Assembly: GCA_963920705.1 (NCBI GenBank)
Contig: OY987237.1
Coordinates: forward strand, 15,964,601-16,028,600
DNA length: 64,000 nt
Direction: 5' to 3'
DNA from: Odiellus spinosus
Taxonomy: Eukaryota; Arthropoda; Arachnida; Opiliones; Phalangiidae
Under the pieces are notes generated by a model. It had not been told where the DNA came from. It worked only from the letters and a program-made list of their open reading frames with translations, and did no database searches. The number at the start of each line of letters is the position of its first letter. Within the stretch, counting starts at the first letter, position 1. This document shows positions 50,834 through 62,926 of the stretch, in pieces. A program made the translations under genes and the position numbers.

Positions 50834-53524
50834 ATGGGCTACTTGGACTTGTGTGCCATATTGTTCCGTCGCAGAGCCTACCAAATTATTAAAACTGCTC
50901 TGTTATTGTTCACGGTCTCTTTCCTATGGCTTCAGTTACGGGTGGCCAATATCGCGACGGATTTTTTCGCTGCCAAAGAAGGGCCCCTGGCATCGGAGGC
51001 TGAGGTTGCCGTCTTCCTCGCAAATTTCACAAGCTACTCTGCGCATCATCGTGTGACGAAAAACGCAACACTTGCTCCATCTCCGTTTCTTTTACGTCGT
51101 ATAGTGCAGAAACTAAATTCTGAACAGGAAATTAAGTAACTTATAATTTATACAATCTCTCAAAGCAAACTTAAAACATGTGGTGGCTTTTTTTCCACCT
51201 CTTTGGTTGAAACAAGGCTGCTACGCAACCTGGAAAGGCAATCAGATACAAAATCTTTAAAAAATTTCTCTAACAGTTTGATATTAATTTCAGGAATACT
51301 AAACTATTCGGTTCTTTGCAAACGGATGATGTGGTTATCATTGTTCAAGTGCACAATCGAGTTCAATATCTTTACGCTCTTATTGAATCTCTCAGGAAAA
51401 CGCAAGGGATTAATCAAACTCTCCTAGTCTTTAGCCACGATGTTTACGATAATAATATAAATAGTTTAATACAAGATGTAGATTTTTGTAAGGTAAAAAT
51501 AAATCCCAAAAATTGTTTAAAGTAAACACGTAACTTGACTCAATTCGGGCCTAATCACAATGATGTAAATTCCCTAGGCAGGTTTTACACGCTCTTGATG
51601 TCGGTTTTAATATTCTCCCAAAGAATAATCTAGGATATAGACCAAATAAAATAACTTTCATTCAACAAAAGTGGATCATTTCAAATTTTAGTCCACTTTT
51701 GTTGAATTCAATTTTTTTTCTTTTGGCGGAATTCTGTTGGAGTTTTCTGATTTGGACCATGTATGACCAAATTTGAACATATTTCCTCATTTGGAAAACA
51801 GATTTCTTTATATATAAATGAGCACATTGGAATTAGAAACAAAACTCGTAAATTTATCGTGGTAAAATTTGTTAGCTTGACGCGAGATCAATTTGACAAG
51901 GCCTGAATCAAGTCTCGCGAATCTACTTTAAAAATATGATTGATTGAAAGATAACTGTTAAATTTTGTACAACGCAGGTACTACAGATATTTTATCCATA
52001 TTCTATTCAATTATATCCGAGAGAATATCCGGGACAAGATCCTAACGATTGCCCCAGAGATATTAAGAAATTAGAGTAAGATTCAAATTTGTTTTTAAAC
52101 TTTTTAAATGTTTAATATAATATTTATATTTTTAGCGCTTTACGTAAAGGCTGTAATAATGCGCTCAATCCTGACTCTTACGGTCATTATAGGGAAGCTA
52201 AATTTACTCAAACTAAACACCACTGGTGGTGGAAAGTACGAAAACCGCATTTGTAATAAAGAATTTTTCAGGCCTGTGCGAATCTAATTTTTAGGGTTTT
52301 TTAGGCGCTTGAGCTGCCATTCACGAGTCCTCGAGTCCTAATATCTGGTTTTTTCAGACTCGAAAATTTTCTCGAGTCCCAAATTTTACTTTTCGAGTCT
52401 CGAGTCGAGTACTCGACTCTTGGCGAGTACTCGCACAGGCCTGGCTTATTTACAGTACTATACTTAAGTGATTAATATTAATTTTTAATTAAAGATTAAT
52501 CATATCATGGATGGAGTCCGAATGACAAAAGATCATAAGGGCCCATTTCTCTTCCTCGAAGAAGATCACTACGTCTCGCCTGATCTAATTCACGTTTTAA
52601 AATTAATGCAAGCGAAGAGAAAAACGTAGATATGATATAATCTATTTGTTTTTTAAAGCGATACCTAAACTTTTGTATCTTTCTTTAGAGATTGTAAGCA
52701 ATGTAGTATGCTTTGTATGGGAACCTACGTAAAATCTTATAATTATATTTCATTAGGAAGACACGTACGGTCATTTCTCACTTTTTATTCAAAACTAAAT
52801 ATTCAATATTTGTTTTAATAACAAAATTGGTCTATATATTTTTCCTAGGCCGAGTATTCTAAATGGATATCGAGTAAACACAACATGGGAATGGTTTTTG
52901 ATAGAGATCTTTGGTTGAAAATTAAAAATTGCACAACTGTAAGATTTCCCTCCCCCTTCATTATCTAAAGATTTGTTTCAAATAACCTGGTCTAATAATA
53001 AGAGGAAGCTATTTTGAAAACATTTCCTCCTTGATATATTTGACGGTTAATTTTTGGTTCTATTTGTAAAGAAATTTTGCACATTTGACGACTACAACTG
53101 GGATTGGTCCTTACAGCATATTAGTTCAGCGTGCCTACCAGCTCCGTTAATCGCTATGGTTTCAATCGCTCCTAGAGTTTTTCATATCGGAGAATGGTAA
53201 ACATTTGAACTAAAAGATTAACAAAATAACCTAAAACTAGCCATAATTCCGGCCCAAATTTGCGAGTTGAAACTTTATTTTTTCAGCGGCGTGCACCATA
53301 AAGGAAGGGACTGTTCTAGTAGTCAAGTAGTTAAAAAAGTAATCAACATTTTAAACGGATCGTCTCGCTACCTGTTCCCGTCCAAAATGACTTTACGCCA
53401 GGGCCATCCGAGACCCATGAAACCGCCCAAAGGCAACGGAGGCTGGGGGGATAAGAGGGACATTAACCTCTGCCTTAGGCACGCGTTTCCCAACGTTACT
53501 GCCATTCCGAAACTCCAAACGTAA
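50834..53524 (+). CDS. MGAT2: Alpha-1,6-mannosyl-glycoprotein 2-beta-N-acetylglucosaminyltransferase (MGAT2)
   Basis: Nine in-frame exons: 50834-51135, 51294-51492, 51978-52075, 52136-52235, 52495-52625, 52689-52764, 52849-52938, 53072-53196 and 53287-53524; 452 residues. This Golgi type II enzyme adds GlcNAc to the alpha-1,6 mannose arm, committing N-glycans to complex form. Seen: a TM anchor at ~19-36 (IIKTALLLFTVSFLWLQL); IVQVHNR; YPGQDPNDCPRD; GHYREAKFTQTKHHWWWK; the metal/nucleotide motif FLEEDHY (~253-259); SSKHNMGMVFDR; CTFDDYNWDWSLQ; GVHHKGRDC; GNGGWGD. Length matches the family (human ~447). The vertebrate gene has an uninterrupted coding region as I know it, whereas this one has eight introns. 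Another ATG at 50820 is out of frame. Poly-A signal at 53586-53591. Confidence 0.96.
52269..52443. mobile_element. 175-bp hAT-like MITE in MGAT2 intron 4
   Basis: The ends are CAGGCCTGTGCGA and TCGCACAGGCCTG. The interior is rich in CGAGTACTCG/CTCGAGTC motifs. The 8-bp flanks match only in part (GAATTTTT / GCTTATTT). Non-coding. Confidence 0.75.
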
Positions 53525-53599
53525 TTAGAGATAAATAACGCTTTGACTAATGAACCCAGAGCCTTTATTATTTCAGTTTCTACTTAATAAAAGGGGTGT

Positions 53600-54027
53600 T
53601 ATATTAAATTTTAAGCTTTCTTCGACATATTTAACCTTTATTCGCTCCTTTTTTCTTCATTAAATATTGTTTCATAACAAATTTAATTGAGCCAAGGCTT
53701 AGTTATAATTATTAGCTCAGCTCGTGTATTCAATTAGGGACCTTTTCCCAGCCATTATAATCTCTAAAATTAATTTGTAACGAGCTAAAATGAATTGACA
53801 TTGGTAGATAGATCATGGTGCAATATCAGCTATTCACCTATTTCGGAAATGAAAGCTGAATCAACGTACAATGTTAAAATATTTTCTTACAATAAATAAC
53901 GCTCACCTATATAGAAAAATTAAAAGTTTCAAAAAGAACCCATCGAGTCTATTTAGCAGTGATTAAGTGACAAAGCTAGCTTTCTACACAATGTTTTAAC
54001 TGCGCTATGGTTTGTTTCGTTACACCC
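53600..54027. other. MGAT2 downstream region, no gene seen
   Basis: Non-coding DNA after the MGAT2 poly-A signal; nothing recognisable. Confidence 0.5.
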
Positions 54028-54255
54028 AACGCCTCCTATATTTTATCAAAGCAAGTGCACACGGAAGAAAATTATAGAGGCGCGATTAACCAAAGATTTT
54101 GCAAACGGGTATCTCCACGGTACACGGGAGATACGCGTCTACAAAAATCGCTGAATGATCCCGCCACCTATCGAAAAAAAAATTACAATTCTATACATGC
54201 TAAAATCTCCTGATTCAGAAGTGTGCGATGGCTTGAATAAAATATAGGAGGCGTT
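54028..54255. mobile_element. 228-bp MITE with 19-bp perfect inverted termini
   Basis: AACGCCTCCTATATTTTAT at the left is mirrored exactly at the right; similarity continues a few bases inward. A 68-codon ORF overlaps it but has no family features. No target duplication could be assigned. Confidence 0.75.
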
Positions 54256-56436
54256 AAAAAATTGAAGTCACTCGAAACTGATTAAATATTCATGCTTGGT
54301 AAGACTAATCTATTACCCATTGTGGTTTATTTTCAAAAATTAATTAAAGTCTATCGTAGCAACTCATAGTTTGAAGATTTTACTCAAATATAATTATTAT
54401 TAATAATTTGAAACACCGAGATCAGTTACGAATTAAGTTGTTAAAAGAAATTCCCTAAGCCTATGCGTGAACAGTTAAATCTTACTTTTACATAATGGGA
54501 AATTAATATTGTACACAATGCCCAAATACTTTCCGCGTTTCGTATAGTTTCTGTGTAAATAATATACATATAAAATACTAAAACCCTTTCCTAGCGGTAC
54601 CTAAGAAACGAAACTCAAAAAGGTATAACTTATAGATTAAATATAGGCCTTAAAAGCCAAACGTGCTTTTGTATACAGAAGTGTATTTTGAAATAATAAT
54701 GTCTAATGTCAAAAAAAAAAAAAAAAAGGAAAATATGTAACGAAAGTTCTTTCGCGACGTATAAAAAGTTGTTATTCACGGCTAGTGGTTTCGTAGGTTT
54801 TCAGGTTTCTTCAAAACCAGAAATAATTAAGTTAATTATAATTAACGTGCCATTTAGGTGAACTACTTTAGTTTTGTTTCTCCAAAGTATATTCGTGTTC
54901 TTTACTAGTCAAAATATATATTTAAAAAAATGATCAAAATGAGATAAAAATTGTGCACAAATTAACTGCCAAGACTAAATTCGAAACGGTTTAAATTAAA
55001 ATCAATTTGGAGAAAGAAATTTTTGTTATTTAAACGTACAATTTTGAGTTATATTAAAAATTGGGGATGAGAAAGATTGGCTGACACACGGACTAGTAGT
55101 AAATTTACCTCGCTCTTTCTCTTATTACGTTCACAAACGAGTGTGAAGTTGAAATCAAATCTAGCACGCGAGTAAAACAATCTAAATTTGACCTAGAATC
55201 AGCTTGATCTATCGGAAAGTGTCGTCTCCAGTCAGTGCGCACTTTCAACTTCAGTTTATTTCGATTTCATTCGTGCTTGCGAACGAGCCTTTACGGTTGT
55301 AGTTTATTGCAATAAATTGTTTAAATTTCACTTTAAAGTTATAAAGCTGTTATAGTTCTGTTTTCCCCCGCACATTTTCCCCTAAACTGGTTTCATTTTG
55401 CTTTTAATTTCTCGACTAAGATGAAAATATCAATAGATTAATTTTTAATAATAGGCTTAGCTATTATATAAAAATTCTATCCTATTCTCGCTTTAAGATT
55501 CCTTTGAAAGGAATTGTTAACTACCATTGTCCGTAAGTGTCAGCCATCTCATTTTGCGAATATGGTAAAAAGGTACCGGCTTTCTATTAACCAAAGATTA
55601 CTTTTTGAGCTTCTTCCGCGTTATAATAATTAAAAGATAATTTTTTTTTTTGGGAAAGTCGATCATAAATGTGGTTGTTGTTTTAAATGGAAACATTTTT
55701 TGTATCAATGTTGATGTACAAAAAAAATTAACGTTGAAATGGGCAATTTGTTACGTTGTACTTTTTTTATAAAACGGGGCAAAAAGTTTAAAAATAACCA
55801 GTTTGTATGAAAAATTACATTTCAAAAACAAAAGGATCTTTTTTATCTATGTAAAGAACTTTCCTGGTTTCAATAAAATTGAAATTTACGTTAGTATTTT
55901 TACTCATTTTTAAAATATCGCGTACGCCCAAATATTATTGACCAAAATATTACCATAACACTCAACAATCCTATGAATTTTTACTAATTCTACTAATTAT
56001 TAGCTTGAATATAAGCTAATAATTAGTAGAATTAGTGAAAACTAGCTGTATTTATAGAAGAAAACCAAAGCCTGGATTTCATAAGCATCCTCTAACGGCA
56101 AACTGTTATTAGGAAGTAATCAAACCACACGCACGTGGTTTTAATAGTTACTTTTACCACTGTTTATCCTTTGAGCACGTGGCTCAAACGAAATGAAGTC
56201 ATAAAAGTGTGAGATTACCATTTGCGAGTTACAAAAACCAACTAATCACGCTTTCCCTCCCTCAGTTCTTTCCCACCAAGCTAAACTGTGACCGCCAGCA
56301 AGGCAAAGAATTCTGAACTGCCTCAGTGACACTCAAATCGACTCAATTTGGGTCTTGTTAAATTGATTTCGCATAAAGCGCGTGATCAATTTTACAAGTT
56401 TAATGTATAATTTGATGAATAAAATTTCTTACCGGA
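54256..56436. other. Intergenic, with one perfect hairpin
   Basis: No gene seen. At 55983-56006 and 56013-56036, 24-base arms (ACTAATTCTACTAATTATTA and on) pair perfectly across a 6-base loop. Confidence 0.6.
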
Positions 56437-56512
56437 GATCTAATGGCTAAATGAATGTCTAAGGTCTTGCTAATGAAGTGGCTTCTCCGGTCGTTGACTG
56501 TGTAATGCGGGT
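56437..56512 (-). pseudogene. Decayed fragment of the Trabid ankyrin-region exon
   Basis: ATCTAATGGCTAAATGAA, then GTGGCTTCTCCGGTCGTTGACT, closely match the Trabid exon starting at 60481 (ATCTAATGGCTAAATGAACA ... GTGGCTTCTCCGGCCGTTAA), with a ~35-base deletion between the blocks and several changes. It has the same orientation and lies 2.2 kb beyond the Trabid stop codon. It is too short to function. Confidence 0.7.
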
Positions 56513-56914
56513 TCAGCTTCCATATGGAATATGAGAGTAATGTTTAGGGAAAGTTGAGCTATCTCACCATCAGATGATTTGATCAGTCGTACGTAAATCG
56601 ATGAATAAATCGTCTGGTATAAGTAAATTAATTTACGTTATAAATCCGTTATAACAAACCTTACTTTATCAAGTTCCACACACACATTTTTATCACTCCC
56701 AAAAAAGTGTCTATGAAATTAATACGAATTCTCTACTTTTAGACTTTCGATGGACGATAGTTTTTAATCATCTAGATCGCTTCCTATATCACTAAAATTA
56801 CCTGTATACATTTTGTTTTTTAGTATAAATAATTTAAAACGTATGTACATAAATCAATAAATAGCCATCACTCTGCAAAGTTCGATCATCACAGCGGAAT
56901 ATATATTTATATAT

Positions 56915-57270
56915 ACAGGGTGTTTCAAAAATAGTGGTAGGACCGAGCTAGAGTGGGTTCTATGGGTCATTTTAAGACGAAAATGTTCTATGACGTTTTG
57001 TTGTACGGGGCGCCGTTTAAGAGTTACAAAATGAATCATGCGCGGATGACCCCTTAACGTACATAAACAAAATATGCTTAATTATTTAGCTGGTTTTTTA
57101 AAAGCACATGCTTGATTAAAAAATGATTTTAGCATTGAGTATACGATTATAATGGGGTCATACGTACATGATTCATTTCGTAACTCTTAAACGGCGCCCC
57201 ATACGACAAAACGGCATAGAACATAGTCCAGGGTAGCTCGTTCCTACCACCATTTTCGAACACACCCTGT
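56915..57270. mobile_element. Mariner-like MITE (ACAGGGTGT...ACACCCTGT), TA-flanked
   Basis: Inverted termini start ACAGGGTGTTTCAAAAATAG; internal blocks such as AAGAGTTACAAAATGAATCAT recur inverted. It is flanked by TA dinucleotides, as known for Tc1/mariner insertions. About 356 bp; no transposase. Confidence 0.8.
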
Positions 57271-58656
57271 ATAAAAAGTATAATGGGAGCCGTCGTAATT
57301 GCAGTTTTAAATAAAATAAGTGGCATTCGAAACACTTTTCTTTCGTATAATATATATTTAAATCTCATAAACTCGCTATTTTACTGTAGAATTGTAACAA
57401 ATATTTTACAAGTGTGTTTTTGTTAAATATTTTTATAACTTTTATAATCGCTGAATATCTTTTTTTTTCCGCTATATATAATTTTTTTACAATGTGTGGA
57501 CAAAACTACACACAATGCGTACATTTACGCATATTTTACTCCGCTTCTAGCGTTAATAAGCCCCGTTAAAATTAACTACCAAAACAAAAAAAAAGAATAA
57601 AATTTAAATAATTTTGATTGTTTAAAGTTTTTTAATTATATAGGGCTCTGAACTAATAATTTTCGCGCAATATTTATATCGTTAAATTCATTTTTCGTAG
57701 GTTTTTGTCCCCCGAGGTTCGATATTTACAATTTTCTTAGTTTTAAGTTATAGTTTTCACTATTTTTTAAAGAGTCCAAAATTTTAACGCGCAATAAATA
57801 GCGTAGTCTATTCTAAATATTTAGCTATTAGAAAAAACAGCGTTTATTTAAATTTTTTAACAACAACAAAATTAAAAAGTGAATTTTTAGGTAAAAAACG
57901 AAAATTTGTTTTTCGCTTTATAGGCAGTTTTAATTTTTTTTTTTTTTTTTTAAGTGTTTATAAGACTAGCAATTCCATTTAAAACTTCGATGGAACCTAA
58001 CCAACTTTTCAAAATGATTAATTCATATTTATACTCTTAGATCTTCATATTAAAATTTTTTTTCTAACACTTTGCAAAAATTTTGACGCGAATGTCTCTA
58101 AAAACCGAAGATTTGATCTTTTTCACAAGCGGCGATTTTTTTTATGGTAGTGGGCTTTGTCAGCTCCGTTGCCAGCGAGGAGTGTTATGGACGGGACTTG
58201 AAAAAAATATATATATATATTTTTTCAACCAACGCGAATAGTACTAGTTTAAGTAACCAAAAATAATGAATGCCGAGCCTCGATGCTCTGGACTTCAAAA
58301 GCGATTTTAGGAACTAAGGTTTCGCTAGAGAACTTCTACAATGGTCTCTGACCTCAGAGCCGTAAAAACTTTAAGCAAACTTTTTGTCCACAAAAATCAA
58401 GCGATATAAGGATTGGTTAATAAGCATCGTCCGTAACTAATTTGGGTTTCAATTTTTCCCCCAAAATTTAAAATAAAACAAACATTTTGTACTCACCACA
58501 ATAACCTAATAGCGGATGCGATACAGAAAACGCTTTCTCTTCTTATCCATCATTGTTCTAGCGTACTTCATTGTAAGTTTATAAATAAGCAGGGGTGAGG
58601 GGGGAAAATGCGAGTGTATGTACGTGATGAATGGCATTTCTGAATTCTACATCGTC
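57271..58656. other. Probable Trabid 3' UTR and downstream DNA
   Basis: AT-rich, no coding signal. The part next to 58657 should be 3' UTR, by position. Confidence 0.45.
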
Positions 58657-61600
58657 TCATTCTTGATCAGAATCTCCGTCGCTCGAATATCCTTGCGTAG
58701 GAGAATCGACCACCACGGTGGATGATGGTACCACTACCGACGAATGCTGTTGAAGCGGTAGGTTAGAAAGACTGGGAATTGGCCTATTGGCTTGATGATG
58801 AACCAACGATCGATAAACGTCCAACCATTCTTCGAGCATTTGGGCAACTAGAGCGGGTCTTTTGGGGATTTTCTGTTGAGCTACGAGAATTCCACCTTCA
58901 GTAACGCAGCAATCCAGCCACTGTCGAATGATTTCTTCTTCGCGACCCAACTACGTATAAAATTTTTAAGTAAACTCGAGGGAATAACCTAAGACCATTA
59001 AACCTCTGACGAGAAACAACCCCAAATACGTCGGAACAAGCGAGAACCCCAACTTACCTCGCTCTGAGTAAGAAAATGCAGAGGTAGAAGCTGTCTATCG
59101 TGCGTCATTAACGGTAAAAATACGACTTGCAGATCGTCATTCGCTCGTATGTTAGCTCCCGCTTCCAGGGGATCTCCAGAATCCGGTTCCATAGGTACAA
59201 GAGCGGAAAAATGACCTCGGGTGTAACCGAGAGCAATGGGAGACTTCCAACAGAAGTTGGGTTCCCACAACAGAGGTAGATAGATTCCTTCAAAACGAGC
59301 GTAGCCCAAGGCTTCGCCTCGAAAACTTTTAACGTATTTCACACCGTAGACTATGATGGGTCTCCTAAGGATATGAGCTAAAGTAAAAATATGCATCTGC
59401 TCCAATGCTGAACCGGGTTGCGTTGCCAACGATAAGAGAACCGCCCAATCTTCTTGCCACTGAGATTCGTCCAATGAAAAATGAAGTAAATTCGCCTGCA
59501 GAGTTTCCGCTTCTTTCCAGCGAGGATATAGCCTAAGTTTAGTAAATTAAGTTAACAATGAAGATAGAAGAGAGTCATTACAAAATAAGTTGTGTCAGAC
59601 AATATCGTAATTAATTTATCTTGTAGATTGATGAATTTTAGCTACAAAGAACGCGAGGATAATATCAAATTTTTTTTTCAAAAAGAGCCTTTGTCAGCCT
59701 ATTTTGTAACTTAAATGTAAGTTAACTTAAAATTTAAATAATTACACCGCAGCCGCTTCACTGAGACTATCCCCTAGGGCTCGCCTTAGAGTATTATCTC
59801 TGTCAAAGACACCCCAAGTGGCTTGCAGAGCCGAATCCAGTAAACAGTCTCCCGCACTACGATTCCATAAAGCGTACAGCCTCGAACCTAGTCTCTCTGT
59901 TAACTCCATACTCCAATTAATTATCGGCGACTCTTCGTCAAGTTCTAGAGAAGCGAATATACCTAATCCATAAACCTCGTCATTTACTTTGAAAATGAAT
60001 CAAAAAGGAATTACCTTTTTGTACATCTCTATCTAAAAGCTCATCAAATAGTCTTTCTTGAATTGGTGGTGGGAAATCTTCTATTTCTAGAGAAAAGGTC
60101 TCTTATTTAAACAATTCAATACCAGATTAGCTTAACTTCATCTAAACTTAGATATAATCGAACTATAGAGGTTAAGAGTTTCTTTCGGAGTTTACAAAAG
60201 TGAATCTAACCTGCAGGCAAGGCAAAGGTGACAAACTCTGTGAAAAAGTAACAAGGAAAGTCCCCTTTTCTTTGCCTTAGAGAGGATCCAAGGTGTCGCG
60301 TGATCTGAGCCGCAACATCTCGGCTGATGTCGGAAGGAACGCGCTTAGCTACAGGCTGCGAAACGCTAGTATTTGTTAACAAAATTGACAGCAAATCTTC
60401 CCTCTAAAATAAAAACATACCCGTATAAATAGAAACCAAACCGTAAAAACCTCTCGCGTACAATTGGCGAATAAAGTTACTTGAAATCTAATGGCTAAAT
60501 GAACAAGAGTATGGCCAACGTCGAAAGCCGAAGGTCTGGCTAATAAAGTGGCTTCTCCGGCCGTTAACTGGCGAGCGGGATCACCCCCCGAGGACAGGTA
60601 CTGAATAATGGGTTGCGGGTTGCCTTCTACCGCAGCTAAACAGGCATTGAGCCATAACCAATCAGCCGCTTCTCTCGCTTTACGGCGCATGTGTCTCAAT
60701 CTCCTCTCTTCCAGGTAATTATTAGCAATGGCTTGCGTACTGACCCCGGGTAACGAATTTGTAACCTGAATATCGGCTCTATCGAGGCTCCTGTTAGACG
60801 GAACTCTACGAATTCCACCTCCGTGGCTTCCTCCCACCGGACTACCGCCGCTCGAATTGATATTATTGTTGTTATTGCAGGGAGATATTCTACCGGGCGG
60901 TGACAAACGGAGATTTCCATTGTCTCCGTGAGGAGTAATGGGTCTACGCTTGTTTCCTTCATTTTCCGATAAGACGGGACTCGCTGGCTGAACATCTCGA
61001 GGTCTCGCCGTATGACAGATGACGCACTAAAATTATTACAATGTTTATCGGTTATTAAAACCAGTCCTAAATTTTGCATCATTCTTGTAGTTGCCATCTG
61101 CCACTTCATTCTATCCTATCAACACCTCTCTATTGCCTTATTTATCCTACATTCATATAATTTTACAATTGTATATTCACTAATGGTAACGGGAGTTGGG
61201 GGTCTAAAGGTATTATATTCTAAACTGAAGGAAAAAAGGTTGGGCATACGATACACTACATGCCAGCCATTAAAGGGATACTAGACTTTTGAAACAAGTT
61301 AAGTTTAATCGATTTAGACCGTTAAAACACGCCTAAAACATTGTAAATTCGCGGTTTCTTGCTGAAGTTACTTCAATGGCATCACAGACAATATAATGGA
61401 AGCTATTTTTCCGTAGAAGCAGGGGTTGGTTTTTAAGAGTATACCTACTTTTTGAGATTTTGGCCAATTTTCGTAAGTGCAAGCGGCGCAATTCCACTTT
61501 AAAGTACGTGACCAACTCTTATTTCGATCATTGTTGTCAGATACGCTACTACTGGTGCCAGTTTCTGATTGGCCAATTTCTAATTGATTTTGATGGAAGG

Positions 61601-62649
61601 GTGGACTTCTGGCTGGGCTTACGCAACTTCTGTTAGGGTAGAAAATACAGATACAATTTTAGGGTACTTTGGGACCAAGATATTAAATAGGGACTTCTAG
61701 ATTTTAAATTTAAGAGTAATAGTTACCTGGAGTTTTCTATATTGACGAGTGATCTAGGACTACTTGGCGAGGCGTCATCCGACGCAGATTCCAGTTTAGT
61801 TTCTTGGGTTGAGGCGGAAGAATTCCTCCGTTGAAGATTGAGGCACTGGGTGCACTTGGTGGATTTGGGCCAATTTAAAAAGGTGCACACCGGGCACGAC
61901 CATTTACTCGGAGTAACTCCAAAGGCACTACTACTACCGCTCTCTGACCCTTCATGCTCTTCAGTCGCCTTTTGTTTCTCTATTCCGCATTCGGTTATTA
62001 ATGGTGCCATCTAGAAATGAATAGACATAAATCAAATGAACAGTTAATCATATTTCGGTAGTTTTAGATCATAATAAAAAAAATGGTAGAAAAATATTGA
62101 GTTAATTTTAATAGCTTTCGCGTCTAATTAATGTTTAATTTTAGTAAAATTAGCCTTAAGAACAGTTTATACTAAATTAATATTTCTACTAAAGTTACTA
62201 TTTTGGTATTACTGTCTAATAGTTTTGGAGTTGAGTTTAAAAATTTAAATAGATCAAAATAGGTCAAATTATGGGGAATTTTAAGGCACAACGAGATAGA
62301 CTAGATCTTTTACTACAATTTAAATCTAATCATTATTAAAATTAATCAAAATTAAGTCGATTTAAAACTGATTTAAAATGGACTAATTCAGAATTAAGAA
62401 ATAATGTACTGGATAAATAATCAAAATGGACTAAGCGTTTAATTTTGATTAAATTTAATGATGATTAAGTTATTAAATAAAACTTAAAAGATAACTTACT
62501 TTATAAATATCTCGCTCTTCCGCTAAAGCAGCCTCGCAAATGACCTTGGATGGCCTACCCATCTGACAAATAGTACACTTCAAAGCTTTGGGCCAATTTT
62601 CGTAGGTGCAACATTGGCATACCCATTTACTACTTTCCTCCTCACTCAT
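58657..62649 (-). CDS. ZRANB1: Trabid/ZRANB1 K29/K33/K63-type ubiquitin deubiquitinase
   Basis: Nine in-frame exons: 62500-62649, 61727-62010, 61449-61629, 60481-61026, 60211-60403, 60015-60086, 59746-59944, 59058-59532 and 58657-58950; 797 residues. Trabid is an OTU deubiquitinase cleaving K29-, K33- and K63-linked chains. Three Npl4-type zinc fingers: ~9-32 (KWVCQCCTYENWPKALKC), ~87-107 (WSCPVCTFLNWPKS) and ~188-210 (WNCAACTYENWP, CVIC). An ankyrin-like ubiquitin-binding region follows (WLWLNACLAAVEG, SAFDVGHTLVHLAIRFQ). The OTU core has the catalytic Cys at ~509 (WNRSAGDCLLDSALQATWG) and His at ~649 (GYTRGHFSALV). LRRPIIVYGVKY and WLDCCVTEGG match the family closely. The C-terminus is acidic (DGDSDQE). 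The start codon directly precedes the first finger. Confidence 0.97.
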
Positions 62650-62797
62650 CGTAAGAGCGGAGGCACAAAGGGTGAATTACAATTTTTTCAAGCCCACCCC
62701 AAAAATCAGAGTTCAATTATAAATTTGAATAAAATCCGATGGGTATAAGGGAAAAATAACTAGGTATAATGGTCCATCTCCTAAAGTATAGAAATTG

Positions 62798-62926
62798 TCA
62801 ATGGAGCAGGCCAAAAATTAAGTCTCGTCTATAAATTGCGGCGATAGGCTCGATGGGATCACTATGCTCCAAAAGTTGATGGAAAATCGGCATATCCTCC
62901 CTCGTAATCAAAAATATCGGGAACAT
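62798..62926 (-). other. Unassigned exon upstream of Trabid
   Basis: A good acceptor (GGTATTTCAG) on the minus strand is followed by ATG and a 42-codon frame (MFPIFLITREDMPIFHQLLE...), stop at 62798. An alternative frame gives VPDIFDYEGGYADFPSTFGA with a stop at 62862. It may be a 5' UTR exon of Trabid carrying an upstream ORF, or the last exon of a gene beyond 64000. Confidence 0.4.

Noticed and set aside
57147..57368. 73-codon minus-strand ORF
   Set aside because: It mostly overlaps the mariner-like MITE at 56915-57270 and has no domain.
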